From: Flavobacteriales bacterium UBA6051
Lineage (GTDB): Bacteria > Bacteroidota > Bacteroidia > Flavobacteriales_D > Crocinitomicaceae
Direction: 5' to 3'
DNA length: 64,000 nucleotides
NCBI GenBank assembly: GCA_002427735.1
Contig: DIYP01000003.1
Span: 1-64,000, forward strand
Shown in pieces: positions 34,173-43,267 of the stretch. The notes below the pieces were generated by a model. The model was not told where the DNA came from. It did no database searches and saw nothing but the letters and a program-made list of their open reading frames with translations. Position numbers and translations under genes: made by a program. Numbering within the stretch: the first letter of the stretch is position 1; each line of letters begins with the position of its first letter.

Positions 34173-35114
34173 ATGAGAATTTTTCAAGGCTTCGAGCAAT
34201 TGAGCTCCATTCCAAATCCAGTATTGACCATTGGAACATTTGACGGAGTTCACCTTGGACATCAGAAAATCATTCAACAGCTGAACGAAGAGGCTGAAAA
34301 AATTGGAGGTGAGTCTGTACTCTTTACGTTTTACCCGCATCCACGCATGGTGTTGTATCCCGATACGCACGGTTTACAGTTAATTCAAACACAAGTTGAA
34401 AAAATAGATAAACTGAGAAGAATTGGTTTGCAAAATGTGATTGTTCATCCATTTACGCACGAATTCTCTCGTTTGACTGCCATTGAATTTGTGCGGGATT
34501 ACCTTGTGAATCAATTGAATGTTAAGAAGTTGGTCATTGGTTACGACCACCAATTCGGTAAAAACCGAGAAGGTAGTTTAGAATTTCTATTGGATGTTTG
34601 TGATACCTATGGGTTCGAGGTCATAGAAATTGCAGCACAGGAGATAGACGAAGTGAATATCAGTTCCACTAAAATTCGCCGTGCGATTCAAGAAGGTGAG
34701 ATGGCGAAAGCGCAGTTGTTTTTGGGAGAACCTTACGAACTTTATGGAAAGGTAGTTCAGGGTGAAGCTTTGGGAAGACAACTTGGGTTTCCAACAGCAA
34801 ATCTTGATGTTGAAAGTGAAATAAAGCTGATTCCGAAGACTGGAGTTTATGCTGTAAATGTTTTGCTTAGTAGCGGTACAATTCATGAAGGGATGATGAA
34901 TATAGGTGAGCGACCAACAGTGAATGATGAGCGTAAAACTTCACTGGAAGTAAATCTGTTTGACTTTACAGGAAATCTTTATGGAGAACAGATTACGGTA
35001 CAGTTATTGTCTCGTTTCCGAGATGAAATTAAGTTTGATTCAGTGAATGAATTGAAAGAGCAACTGATCAAGGATGAAAACGATATACGTACTTATTTTA
35101 CTACTCTTGGTTAG
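34173..35114 (+). CDS. ribF: Bifunctional riboflavin kinase / FAD synthetase
   Basis: A 313-residue enzyme with normal two-domain layout. The N-terminal FMN adenylyltransferase domain has TIGTFDGVHLGHQKI (nucleotidyltransferase HxGH motif) and ISSTKIRRAIQEG (KISSTKIR-type motif). The C-terminal riboflavin kinase domain has GEALGRQLGFPTANL and GVYAVNV. It phosphorylates riboflavin to FMN and adenylates FMN to FAD. The last 41 bases overlap the start of the leucine-rich-repeat gene in another frame, with a signal peptide encoded inside the overlap. Confidence 0.95.
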   Translation: MRIFQGFEQLSSIPNPVLTIGTFDGVHLGHQKIIQQLNEEAEKIGGESVLFTFYPHPRMVLYPDTHGLQLIQTQVEKIDKLRRIGLQNVIVHPFTHEFSRLTAIEFVRDYLVNQLNVKKLVIGYDHQFGKNREGSLEFLLDVCDTYGFEVIEIAAQEIDEVNISSTKIRRAIQEGEMAKAQLFLGEPYELYGKVVQGEALGRQLGFPTANLDVESEIKLIPKTGVYAVNVLLSSGTIHEGMMNIGERPTVNDERKTSLEVNLFDFTGNLYGEQITVQLLSRFRDEIKFDSVNELKEQLIKDENDIRTYFTTLG

Positions 35115-35658
35115 CAGAACTTCTGATCTGCTGGCGCAGGAAAGTGATCCGAAAGTCTACAGCTGGGAAGAAGCGCGTGTATCTGACCCAGACACTATCT
35201 ATGGAATTTCTTTTGCAAAGATGAAGCTATCCAGCTTACCAGAAGAACTCGCTAAATTCCAAAAATTGAAAGTGTTAGATCTGCAAAAAAATAAGTTAAC
35301 CAAACTTCCCGATTTTATTGGAGATATGAAGCAATTGACAAGATTAGATGTTGCTAAAAATAAATTATCGGTTTTCCCTATGGTCGTGTGTAGAATGTCT
35401 AGCCTTGAGCAGTTGATCTTAAATCGAAATCTTTTTGAGAAGATCCCAGAATGTATTGAATATGCTTCGAGCCTAAAGTATATTGATTTATACGATACAC
35501 CAATCAGAGATTTGCCCGGTACACTAGTAAATCTGAAGAACCTGGAAAAGATTGATTTTAGTGGGATTCGCTTCGCTCCGAGTTTTCAGGAAAAGTGGAA
35601 TAGTTTGCTGCCGGAAGTAGACCTCGTTTTTGACGAAGGCTGTGATTGTATGGAATAA
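35074..35658 (+). CDS. Exported leucine-rich-repeat protein
   Basis: A 194-residue protein with an N-terminal signal peptide (MKTIYVLILLLLVSRTSDLLAQ, in two halves: basic start and hydrophobic core, cut after LLAQ). Four to five leucine-rich repeats follow, such as LKVLDLQKNKLTKLPDFIG and LTRLDVAKNKLSVFPMVV, then an acidic end with Cys (EGCDCME). Plant- or bacterial-type intracellular LRRs share this pattern, but here the protein is exported. It overlaps ribF by 41 bp; an alternative downstream start would remove the signal peptide, so the overlap is likely real. Confidence 0.8.
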   Translation: MKTIYVLILLLLVSRTSDLLAQESDPKVYSWEEARVSDPDTIYGISFAKMKLSSLPEELAKFQKLKVLDLQKNKLTKLPDFIGDMKQLTRLDVAKNKLSVFPMVVCRMSSLEQLILNRNLFEKIPECIEYASSLKYIDLYDTPIRDLPGTLVNLKNLEKIDFSGIRFAPSFQEKWNSLLPEVDLVFDEGCDCME

Positions 35659-35851
35659 ACCAATTCTATTTCATTATTCCAGAGTTATCATGGTTTTATC
35701 ATTTCCCCTTCCGTTTAGTATGTTCGGACATTTTTGTATTTTGTAACGTTCTTTTGAGCTTGAAATGCGACGGTTTATGGTTTTGCTGTATTTTAATACA
35801 ACCATTTTGCCATGAAATTCGTATGAATAGTGCAACTAATTTGACAAAACC

Positions 35852-36856
35852 ATGCGAAAGAGTTTGTTTGTACTAATGTTGGGGCTTAGCGGCTTTGCTT
35901 TCGGGCAACAGATGCCTCAATTCAGCCAGTATTTGAGAAATCAATATATGGTCAATCCTGGAGCTGCCGGAATGTACGATTTTGTAGATGTTACACTCGG
36001 CGGTAGAATGCAATGGGCAGGATTAGAGAATGCTCCAATGTCCAGTTATCTTTATGCTTCTTCAACACTTTCCAAAAAGCCACGTCGCCGTTTTAATCCG
36101 GCGCTTAGAACGAGTAATGGGCCTATTAGAAATCCAGAAATTAAGACGGGTAAATTGAAGCACGCCCTTGGAGGAATGCTTATTGCCGATCAATACGGTG
36201 CGTTTCGACAATTGAAAGGAGCTATTACTTATGCCATCCATTTGCCAGTCGCGCAGAACTATAATCTTTCTTTCGGCGCTAACGTTGGTTTATCGAATCA
36301 TACGTTCTTGTCAGATCGCGCGCAAACATTAAACATGATGGCACCTACCTTAGGGTATACAGATAATACGTATGACAGTTATGCGCAGAACACGAATTTG
36401 AACACAATGGATGTTGGTGCTGGCTTATATTTCTATTCGAAAGAGCTGTTTATTGGTATTTCAGCAGAGCAATTGACGCGAGACTTCGTAAGCTTTGGAA
36501 ACGGAACAGCGAATTTTGATCCTACAACGCACATGATGTTTACAGCTGGATATAAATTTCCGATTGGGAATGATTTGACATTAATGCCTGCTGTTCTTGT
36601 GAAATACATGTATCCAGCACCTATCTCACTCGATGGTTCACTTCAGTTGGAGTATAAAGAATGGCTCTGGTTTGGATTGTCATACCGACAAGGAATCGGC
36701 GGGTTTAGCAATCCGGACGCCTTCATTGCAATGGCCGGATTAAATATTAGCGAACGTTTCAAATTTGGTTATTCATTTGATTATTCCATTTCAGAGTTTA
36801 ATCAGTACAGTGCAGGCGGACACGAGCTTGTACTTGGTTTAATGTTAGGACGATAA
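35852..36856 (+). CDS. PorP/SprF family T9SS membrane protein
   Basis: A 334-residue outer-membrane barrel-type protein. Signal peptide residues 1-19 (FAFGQQ), then the family signature QMPQFSQYLRNQYMVNPGAAGM. The remainder alternates strands and turns (YNLSFGANVGLSNHTFLSD, LFIGISAEQLTRDFVSFGN) and ends GGHELVLGLMLGR. PorP/SprF proteins attach T9SS cargo to the surface, each typically for one specific adhesin or secreted partner. The next gene encodes a SprB-repeat/OmpA-like protein, which fits this pairing. Confidence 0.9.
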   Translation: MRKSLFVLMLGLSGFAFGQQMPQFSQYLRNQYMVNPGAAGMYDFVDVTLGGRMQWAGLENAPMSSYLYASSTLSKKPRRRFNPALRTSNGPIRNPEIKTGKLKHALGGMLIADQYGAFRQLKGAITYAIHLPVAQNYNLSFGANVGLSNHTFLSDRAQTLNMMAPTLGYTDNTYDSYAQNTNLNTMDVGAGLYFYSKELFIGISAEQLTRDFVSFGNGTANFDPTTHMMFTAGYKFPIGNDLTLMPAVLVKYMYPAPISLDGSLQLEYKEWLWFGLSYRQGIGGFSNPDAFIAMAGLNISERFKFGYSFDYSISEFNQYSAGGHELVLGLMLGR

Positions 36857-36867
36857 ACTACCCGCGC

Positions 36868-38376
36868 ATGTCAGGAAAACTACTATTTACTTGCCTGTTT
36901 ACAGGATTGTATTCATTTTCATTTGGACAGTTTTGGGATTATTCTGATCCGATAAAGCTAGGGGGTACACTCAATTCCGAAGCGGAAGAGAGTATTCCGG
37001 TTTTTTCGAAAGATAGTTCCATGCTCTATTTTGTACGCACGTTTGATGCAGAGAATAAAGGGGGAGAAACTGATCAGGATATTTGGTACAGTCGAAAGGA
37101 TGAAAACGGTGACTATATAGATTGCGAGCGACTCAAGGATTTGAATAATAAATTCAATAATGCGGTTGTGGGATTGAGTTCTGATGGATCAAAGATGTAC
37201 TTGCTCAATGCATATGACGGAAAGAAAGATCTTGAAAAAGGGATCGCAGTTTCGGAAGGTAGCGGCACGGGTTGGTCTACACCAGTAAAAATTGAGATTC
37301 CTGAACTGAATATTGAGAGTGAGTTTTTCGGATTCCACGTAAATGAAAAAGAAGATGTTATCATCATTTCTTATCGAGAATCTGGGGGATTGGGTGAGGA
37401 AGATTTATATGTGAGTACCAAAGAAAATGGTTCTTGGTCAGCTCCGTTGCACATGGGGAATGTGATTAATTCGACGGGCTTTGAGATTTCACCGTTTTTA
37501 TCAAAGTCACAAGACACTTTGTTTTTCTCAAGTAATGGTTTTGGAGGTCAAGGAGACGCCGATATTTTTTATTCTGTAAAACAAGGAAGCTGGACAGAGT
37601 GGTCAAAACCTATGAATCTTGGGGAGCGCATTAATTCGCCCAAATTTGATGCGTATTTCACACATTCGGGTGATCAGGCATACTGGTCAAGTAACCGTGG
37701 TGATGTGCTTCGAAGTGATATCTACATGATCGACATTTACACACCACCTCCCATTTCAGTTTCTTGTTCTGCAACAGACGTTACTGTGTACAAAGGTGCG
37801 GACGGTTCAATCGACTTAACGGTCACTGGGGGAGCTCCTCCTTTTACGTTTGAGTGGTCAAACGGAACAGTCGCCGAAGATGCTATGGGGCTTGAAAAGG
37901 GAGAGTATTCTGTTAAAATAACGGACAAGGTAGGGCAAACGGCGACAAGTACTTGCGTTGTTGATGAACCTCCAATGCCAATAGATCCAGTTATTGCGTC
38001 TGATTATGAAAACTTTGAATTCAAGTATAATTTCGGTTATAACAAGAATAAGCTTTCAGTGAAAAGAGGAAAGTTGAAACGCTTTGTAAAGGACATTGAA
38101 AAACAACTGAAAGACGGTCGTGAAAGCGTAACTATTAAAATCGTTTCTTCGGCATCTCAGGTACCAACAAAAACGTTTGGCTCAAACGAAAAACTGGCTG
38201 AAGTTAGGGCAGAGAATATGAAATACGACCTTATTCAGCATTTCGAAAAGAAGTTTGCGGGTAAGGTGAATGTTGTTGTTGTTTCTTCAACTGTTGGAGG
38301 TCCGGCATATGAAGATGACTCTGCAGACAAGGACAAATACTGGCCATATCAGTTCGTAAGTCTTAAGACAGAATAA
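36868..38376 (+). CDS. TolB-like beta-propeller, SprB-repeat and OmpA-like protein
   Basis: A 502-residue exported protein. The signal peptide ends at about residue 20 (FSFGQ). Residues about 25-290 have PD40/TolB-like blades (EESIPVFSKDSSMLYFVRT, SKSQDTLFFSSNGFGGQGD, SHSGD-type turns). Residues about 295-370 contain a SprB/PKD-like repeat (VTGGAPPFTFEWSNGTV, GLEKGEYSVKITD). The C-terminal about 130 residues resemble an OmpA peptidoglycan-binding domain (NEKLAEVRAENMKYDLIQHF). It lies 11 bp after the PorP/SprF gene and resembles the T9SS-associated peptidoglycan-linked partners of that family. The OmpA-like part is rather divergent. Confidence 0.8.
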   Translation: MSGKLLFTCLFTGLYSFSFGQFWDYSDPIKLGGTLNSEAEESIPVFSKDSSMLYFVRTFDAENKGGETDQDIWYSRKDENGDYIDCERLKDLNNKFNNAVVGLSSDGSKMYLLNAYDGKKDLEKGIAVSEGSGTGWSTPVKIEIPELNIESEFFGFHVNEKEDVIIISYRESGGLGEEDLYVSTKENGSWSAPLHMGNVINSTGFEISPFLSKSQDTLFFSSNGFGGQGDADIFYSVKQGSWTEWSKPMNLGERINSPKFDAYFTHSGDQAYWSSNRGDVLRSDIYMIDIYTPPPISVSCSATDVTVYKGADGSIDLTVTGGAPPFTFEWSNGTVAEDAMGLEKGEYSVKITDKVGQTATSTCVVDEPPMPIDPVIASDYENFEFKYNFGYNKNKLSVKRGKLKRFVKDIEKQLKDGRESVTIKIVSSASQVPTKTFGSNEKLAEVRAENMKYDLIQHFEKKFAGKVNVVVVSSTVGGPAYEDDSADKDKYWPYQFVSLKTE

Positions 38377-38385
38377 ATCAGTGTT

Positions 38386-38721
38386 ATGAAGGTGACGATT
38401 ACGTCGATAGAGTTGAAAGGGCCATTGAAGTTCTTCGCTCTTTCTTCCAATGCCTTGAAAATAATTCGCCAACTCAAGACAACGGATTGCAAGCAATTCA
38501 AAAAACGAGGTGTTTGGACCAAGCATTATACCATAACTTTATGGAACAGTGATCAGGAACTCAAGGATTTTGCAAGTTCTGGTGCACATCTGGAGGCGAT
38601 GAAAGGGAGTAAAAAGATGGCGAAAGAAATTCGAACACGGACATTGGATATGGAGTCACTCCCAGATTGGAAAACCGCGAAGGAGCTACTGAAAGAAGGA
38701 AATGTTCTTCGTTTCGATTAG
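38386..38721 (+). CDS. Small protein, probable dimeric alpha/beta-barrel (DUF3291-like)
   Basis: A 111-residue cytosolic protein. The pattern WTKHYTITLWNSDQELKDFA, then SGAHLEAMKGSKKMAKEI and IRTRTLDMESLPDWKTAKEL fits the dimeric ferredoxin-like barrel seen in DUF3291/antibiotic-monooxygenase-like proteins, where W, the TLW strand and HLEAM helix recur. No catalytic residues are evident. It follows the OmpA-like gene by nine bases on the same strand, although a functional link is doubtful. Family assignment is from pattern memory only. Confidence 0.7.
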   Translation: MKVTITSIELKGPLKFFALSSNALKIIRQLKTTDCKQFKKRGVWTKHYTITLWNSDQELKDFASSGAHLEAMKGSKKMAKEIRTRTLDMESLPDWKTAKELLKEGNVLRFD

Positions 38722-38745
38722 GAGGATGACTTACCTTGTTGTCGC

Positions 38746-40443
38746 TTAGTTAAATTTTATGGCCTTCACTGGATTGATTCGCGTAATGACAATACTTGGA
38801 AGTATTAAAGAGATGACGCAGACGAGCAAAGTTCCAATGTTCAAAAGAATCCAGTGCCAAATGTTCAGTTCTATAGGCACTTCTGTTAAATAATAGACTT
38901 CCGGATTAAGTGTAAAAATTCCAAAGTAATACTGAGTAAAACAGATTCCCAGACCAATAGCATTTCCCCAAAGCAATCCACGCCCAATTAGAAAGGTAGA
39001 TTGAATCAAGAAAATCTTACGAATGCTCCAATTGGTGGCTCCCATTGCTTTCATCATTCCAATAAAATTGGAGCGAATTAAGATAAGTACAAGTAATGCG
39101 GATCCCATATTGATAATCCCAATAATGATCATCAGTGTTAAGATAATGATCACGTTAATATCCAGAAAATCCAGCCAAACGAAAATATCGCGTTCATTTT
39201 CACGAATACTAGTGGTCTTTAGGATTTCTCCATAAGGTGTTGGGATAAAATCTACTTTTTTACTAGTTGTGAACATGGCTTGATCTAACATGGCCCAATC
39301 GCTCACAGTTAGTTCGAAACCACCTACATAATTGTGAGAGCTCCCGGTGCCTGGAGTTGATTCAAAAAGCAACTTTTTTTGTCCCGCTTGAATAGAGTAT
39401 TCCGTTCCTGATTCATTGAGATAATCGCGTTCTATTTCTTCAAAATCATCTAATGGAACATCGCATGGAGAATAAGCTTCTCCTTCAATGGTAATTTTTA
39501 GGTAAGCCGTATCAGGAATACTTGTTTCAGAAACATCAGCCCTGATGTCGGTCCAATAATCCGTCGCAATCAGTGTGATCAAAGTATCTTTAATAGGACA
39601 AAGTGTAAAACCTGAAAAACTGTCGAATCCTTCTCCCCAGTCGTATCGAATATTTCCATTTCCGCCAGAGACATTTCCTTTAATTATTAACTGTCCATCA
39701 TAAAGTGTATCAGCAACTTCTATCTCAGCTTGAATTCCCCAATCATTGAGCTTTTGAACTGCGTGAAGGTGCCCTAGAACAATCTTTTTATCAAACTCTT
39801 CCAACCCTGTCTCATAGATGCCAGCGATGACAAAAGGTTGTTTTACCGGTTGATTTTTCACGAAAAAAGCGGTCACAGTATCGCCAACTTCAAATTGGAG
39901 ATCTCCCGCAATTTTCTTTGAAATAACGATTTCCTCCAAGTCTTTTTTATCCGCAAAAACAGGAATTTTTCCATCAATCAAGTGTTCTTTAAAGAAACTC
40001 CAATCATAATCGTCATTTACTCCTTTAATAACTGCACCATGGACTTGTTGTTGAATCTCAGTTGTGTCTTTTCCACTGGGCAACTTATAGGTCACCTCAT
40101 TTTTACTCGACTGGAATAATACAGTTTTGTAACCTACCGGATGAATGGAGGAGATATGCGTGTCACTTTTGAGCCCAGCAATAACAGGCTGATCAATGCG
40201 AATAGGATCACTTTCATAAATATTCCCTTCACTGCCATTCATGATGAATATATGTGAGCCAAACCCGCTTACCTTTTGGCGTACTTCTTGCTGAAATCCA
40301 GTGACAACGGCAACTGTAATAAGGTTTACGATAATCGCAAGGGCAATACTAATGACAGAGATCCGCACAATAGGTTTCGAAACTTTCTTACCTTGTACAA
40401 CACTCTTAAGGGTTTTCTTAGATATGAAATATTCAAATGCCAA
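38746..40443 (-). CDS. LolE/FtsX-type ABC transporter permease with inserted PKD-like domain
   Basis: A protein of about 565 residues (TTG start inferred). An N-terminal FEYFISKKTLKSVVQGKK segment and transmembrane helix (IVRISVISIALAIIVNLITV) are followed by a MacB-like periplasmic domain, and three C-terminal helices with the FtsX signature (IIGIINMGSALLVLILIRSN, GMMKAMGATNWSIRKIFLIQ). This is the architecture of lipoprotein-releasing LolE-type permeases. It is about 150 residues longer than usual: residues about 245-365 hold an extra beta-rich domain with GGNGNIRYDWGEGFDS, resembling PKD/SprB repeats. No LolD-type ATPase is adjacent. An ATG start (40503) would add 20 residues not typical of the family. 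Confidence 0.85.
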   Translation of the reverse strand: MAFEYFISKKTLKSVVQGKKVSKPIVRISVISIALAIIVNLITVAVVTGFQQEVRQKVSGFGSHIFIMNGSEGNIYESDPIRIDQPVIAGLKSDTHISSIHPVGYKTVLFQSSKNEVTYKLPSGKDTTEIQQQVHGAVIKGVNDDYDWSFFKEHLIDGKIPVFADKKDLEEIVISKKIAGDLQFEVGDTVTAFFVKNQPVKQPFVIAGIYETGLEEFDKKIVLGHLHAVQKLNDWGIQAEIEVADTLYDGQLIIKGNVSGGNGNIRYDWGEGFDSFSGFTLCPIKDTLITLIATDYWTDIRADVSETSIPDTAYLKITIEGEAYSPCDVPLDDFEEIERDYLNESGTEYSIQAGQKKLLFESTPGTGSSHNYVGGFELTVSDWAMLDQAMFTTSKKVDFIPTPYGEILKTTSIRENERDIFVWLDFLDINVIIILTLMIIIGIINMGSALLVLILIRSNFIGMMKAMGATNWSIRKIFLIQSTFLIGRGLLWGNAIGLGICFTQYYFGIFTLNPEVYYLTEVPIELNIWHWILLNIGTLLVCVISLILPSIVITRINPVKAIKFN

Positions 40444-41680
40444 CGCGCAATGTAGTTTTCGACTAAAGTACACAAAGGTTTTGTGCCTGAAAAGCATTTT
40501 CATTCTTTTGATAAGTGCCTGCGGATACGGAAGTACAGAAAACAAGATCACTGATATATCCCCGGAAATAAAAGAGGATTCTACCGTGCTTCGAGTAGGA
40601 GCTGAGGTGACAGAGGCATATTTTCACATGCTGGAAGGTAAGCGAATTGGCGTTGTTGGGAACCAATCATCTTTAATAGGTCAAACACATTTGGTTGATT
40701 CTCTTTTAGGGTCAGGACTTAATGTGATCAAGGTTTTCTCGCCGGAACATGGCTTTCGAGGAGATGCGGATGCCGGTGAACTTGTGGGAAGCGGTAAAGA
40801 TGTTAGAACTGGTTTACCCATCGTTTCACTCTACGGTAAGAATAAAAAGCCGAAGCAGTCGCAGCTCGATGGGGTGGACATTATCCTGTTCGACATTCAA
40901 GACGTAGGTGCACGATTCTACACCTATATTTCTACGCTGCATTATGTGCTGGAGGCATGTGGCGAGGCCGATATTCCTGTTGTAATATTAGATCGTCCCA
41001 ACCCAAATGGTCATTATGTCGATGGGCCTGTTTTGGAAAAAGAATTTAAGTCTTTTGTCGGGATGCATCCTGTGCCAATTGTTCATGGAATGACGATAGG
41101 GGAGTATGGCAAGATGATTTTGGGCGAAAAGTGGGTTTCGACCGGCGAAGAATTCAGTTTGACCGTTATCAAATGTGAGGGATATACGCACAATATGGCT
41201 TATTCTCTTCCTGTTCAGCCTTCACCAAACTTACGTTCTGATTTATCCATTCAATTGTATCCAAGCTTATGTTTATTGGAAGGTACTGCCGTTTCTTGCG
41301 GTCGCGGTACAGATGGTCCTTTTGAACGTTTTGGTCATCCTGATTTCCCTGAAACAGGCTTTTCTTTTACTCCTAAAGCCGGATACGGTTCGATGACGCC
41401 TAAGTTCTTGAACCAGAAGTGTAACTGGATTAATCTCAAAGAAACCGGATTTGAACGTGCAACAGAGTTTGATCTGCGATTTTTGTTTCAGGCAGATAGT
41501 TTGTTGAATGGGAATCTATTCAAGGACAAAAAACCAATTTTTAATCTACTTGCCGGAAATGATCAACTTTGGCGTCAGGTAAATGATGGAATGACAGAAA
41601 AAGAAATTCGTGAAAGCTGGGAGCCTGAGCTACGTGCGTACAAGGAAATGCGAAAGAATTACCTTTTATACGAGGATTAA
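40424..41680 (+). CDS. DUF1343 family protein, NamZ-like exo-beta-N-acetylmuramidase
   Basis: A DUF1343 protein of about 418 residues. Typical motifs are RIGVVGNQSSL, VFSPEHGFRGDADAGE, DGVDIILFDIQDVGARFYTY, ILDRPNPNGHYVDGP and GTAVSCGRGTDGPFERFG. Members of the family (NamZ) remove MurNAc from the non-reducing ends of peptidoglycan fragments, so cell-wall recycling is the likely role. A lipoprotein-like signal (LLISAC) lies at the N terminus. The start could be the ATG at 40424 or the TTG at 40481; the latter gives a compact lipoprotein signal. The beginning overlaps or abuts that of the divergent permease gene. Confidence 0.87.
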   Translation: MKYSNANAQCSFRLKYTKVLCLKSIFILLISACGYGSTENKITDISPEIKEDSTVLRVGAEVTEAYFHMLEGKRIGVVGNQSSLIGQTHLVDSLLGSGLNVIKVFSPEHGFRGDADAGELVGSGKDVRTGLPIVSLYGKNKKPKQSQLDGVDIILFDIQDVGARFYTYISTLHYVLEACGEADIPVVILDRPNPNGHYVDGPVLEKEFKSFVGMHPVPIVHGMTIGEYGKMILGEKWVSTGEEFSLTVIKCEGYTHNMAYSLPVQPSPNLRSDLSIQLYPSLCLLEGTAVSCGRGTDGPFERFGHPDFPETGFSFTPKAGYGSMTPKFLNQKCNWINLKETGFERATEFDLRFLFQADSLLNGNLFKDKKPIFNLLAGNDQLWRQVNDGMTEKEIRESWEPELRAYKEMRKNYLLYED

Positions 41681-41713
41681 TTCTGTCCGAAATGTTGGAA
41701 GAGGAAGCCTAGT

Positions 41714-42205
41714 TTACTTAAAAGTATTGATATCTGAAGCGTTGTCTAATACTTTTTGCTTCAATCCAGCCATGTAATCAGTCATTCTTGCTAAAACATC
41801 AGGATCAGAAGATCCAATAATCTTAGCGGCCAAAATACCCGCATTCTTCGCACCATCAAGTGCTACTGTTGCCACAGGAATACCTCCTGGCATTTGAAGA
41901 ATAGATAGAATGCTGTCCCAACCATCAATTGAATTACGTGACTTTACAGGAACTCCGATCACGGGAAGTGGAGTAAGGGATGCTGTCATACCAGGAAGAT
42001 GAGCCGCTCCACCAGCTCCAGCAATGATTACTTTAATTCCACGTTCATGAGCTGTTTTCGCATAGTCAAACATGAGTTCAGGCGTTCTGTGAGCAGAAAC
42101 AATATTGATTTCGTAAGCAACTCCGAGTTCCTTTAGAATATCTGCTGCCTCTTGCATAACAGGCATATCAGAAGTGCTTCCCATAATAATTCCTACTTCC
42201 GCCAT
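41714..42205 (-). CDS. purE: N5-carboxyaminoimidazole ribonucleotide mutase PurE
   Basis: A 163-residue class I PurE. Signature motifs GSTSDMPVMQEAADIL, SAHRTPELMFDYA and GAGGAAHLPGMTASL (substrate and carboxylate binding) are all present, as is GVPVKSRNSIDGWDSILSIL. It converts N5-CAIR to CAIR in purine synthesis. The usual partner purK is not adjacent in this window. Convergent with the NamZ-like gene, 33 bp away. Confidence 0.96.
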   Translation of the reverse strand: MAEVGIIMGSTSDMPVMQEAADILKELGVAYEINIVSAHRTPELMFDYAKTAHERGIKVIIAGAGGAAHLPGMTASLTPLPVIGVPVKSRNSIDGWDSILSILQMPGGIPVATVALDGAKNAGILAAKIIGSSDPDVLARMTDYMAGLKQKVLDNASDINTFK

Positions 42206-42253
42206 AATTTTAAATTTTGGGTAAAGGTAACGAATGCATTTTCAATTGAGCAT

Positions 42254-43210
42254 TCAAATTTCCGTCAAATGTGCGTGATCTTCCAGGTTGTCTACTCCCC
42301 AGTTTTCAAGTTCACTTTCTGACCATAAGTCTGGAAAGAAAATACGGCGTTGATAGCGAGGGTGCATGTATTTTTGCCACTCACTTCCACCAGTAGCTTC
42401 TGCTTCTGTTTCACCACTGTTGAGATATTTGGCGGCTGCATTGTAGTGGTGCATCACCCATTTTACATTGACTGTATGGTCATAATGACGCATTGAATTC
42501 ACCAATTGCAAATCCTTTTGATCTTCTTCCGGTAGCGATTTGAATTTTGTCCACAAGTTAATCGTGTTATACTCCTTCATGAAGTTGATAAACTCATCCT
42601 TATAGCGCTTCTCAAAATTTGATAAAAGCGCACTTTTCTTTCCAGTCGTATGATCCAGACCAGCGGCCTGCCAATAGAGGTTGTCAAAGGCGTATGTATA
42701 TGGAGTATTCCGATCAATGGTCGCACGAACGCGAAAATCAATCAAGTTGATTAGCTCCGTTGAGGCGAATTCTATTTTACGGTATTGAGCACTTTGAAAT
42801 CCACTTGCTGGAGTGAGGGTATCTCTGAACTTCATGTATTGATCAACGTCCATTCCGTCTCCCATTATTGTGAAAGAATTAGAAAGCATATCGAAATAGC
42901 GACTGATACGATCTAAATGCTTGGAAAACTTAGAAGTGGAGATCTCCTCATCGTGAGACACCTGATCAATTTCCCAAAGAATCATTTTAAACAAAAGCTC
43001 ATTGATTTGATGATACATGATGAAAACCATCTCATCTTTCAATTGTGTTCGCTGAATCTGCAATCCAAGTAGTGCTTCCACCTGAATATAGTCCCAATAA
43101 GTAATGGGTTCAGCATGCAACAAACCGGATAAATGTACATCCGGATTCTGTCCCATTGCCTCATACTTTTCGTCAATAGCTTTTAAGAGTTCTTCGCGTG
43201 TCATACTCAT
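42254..43210 (-). CDS. kynA: Tryptophan 2,3-dioxygenase
   Basis: A 318-residue heme dioxygenase that opens the indole ring of L-tryptophan to N-formylkynurenine, the first step of the kynurenine pathway. Signature stretches: HAEPITYWDYIQVEALLGLQ, DEMVFIMYHQINELLFKMIL (contains the substrate-side His), RISRYFDMLSNSFTIMGDGM and SGFQSAQYRKIEF (conserved Arg). The family's C-terminal WVMHHYNAAAKYLN carries the heme-ligand His. No kynureninase or formamidase gene is adjacent. Confidence 0.93.
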   Translation of the reverse strand: MSMTREELLKAIDEKYEAMGQNPDVHLSGLLHAEPITYWDYIQVEALLGLQIQRTQLKDEMVFIMYHQINELLFKMILWEIDQVSHDEEISTSKFSKHLDRISRYFDMLSNSFTIMGDGMDVDQYMKFRDTLTPASGFQSAQYRKIEFASTELINLIDFRVRATIDRNTPYTYAFDNLYWQAAGLDHTTGKKSALLSNFEKRYKDEFINFMKEYNTINLWTKFKSLPEEDQKDLQLVNSMRHYDHTVNVKWVMHHYNAAAKYLNSGETEAEATGGSEWQKYMHPRYQRRIFFPDLWSESELENWGVDNLEDHAHLTEI

Positions 43211-43223
43211 GATTATAGATGCT

Positions 43224-43231
43224 CAAAGTTA
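43224..43231 (-). promoter_or_regulatory. -7 box (TAACTTTG) of the tryptophan dioxygenase gene
   Basis: On the minus strand TAACTTTG fits TAnnTTTG, 14 bases before the start codon. No -33 element was recognised at the usual distance. Confidence 0.45.
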
Positions 43232-43267
43232 AACAAATCTTTCCCCTGAATCTATGATTAAAATCAC

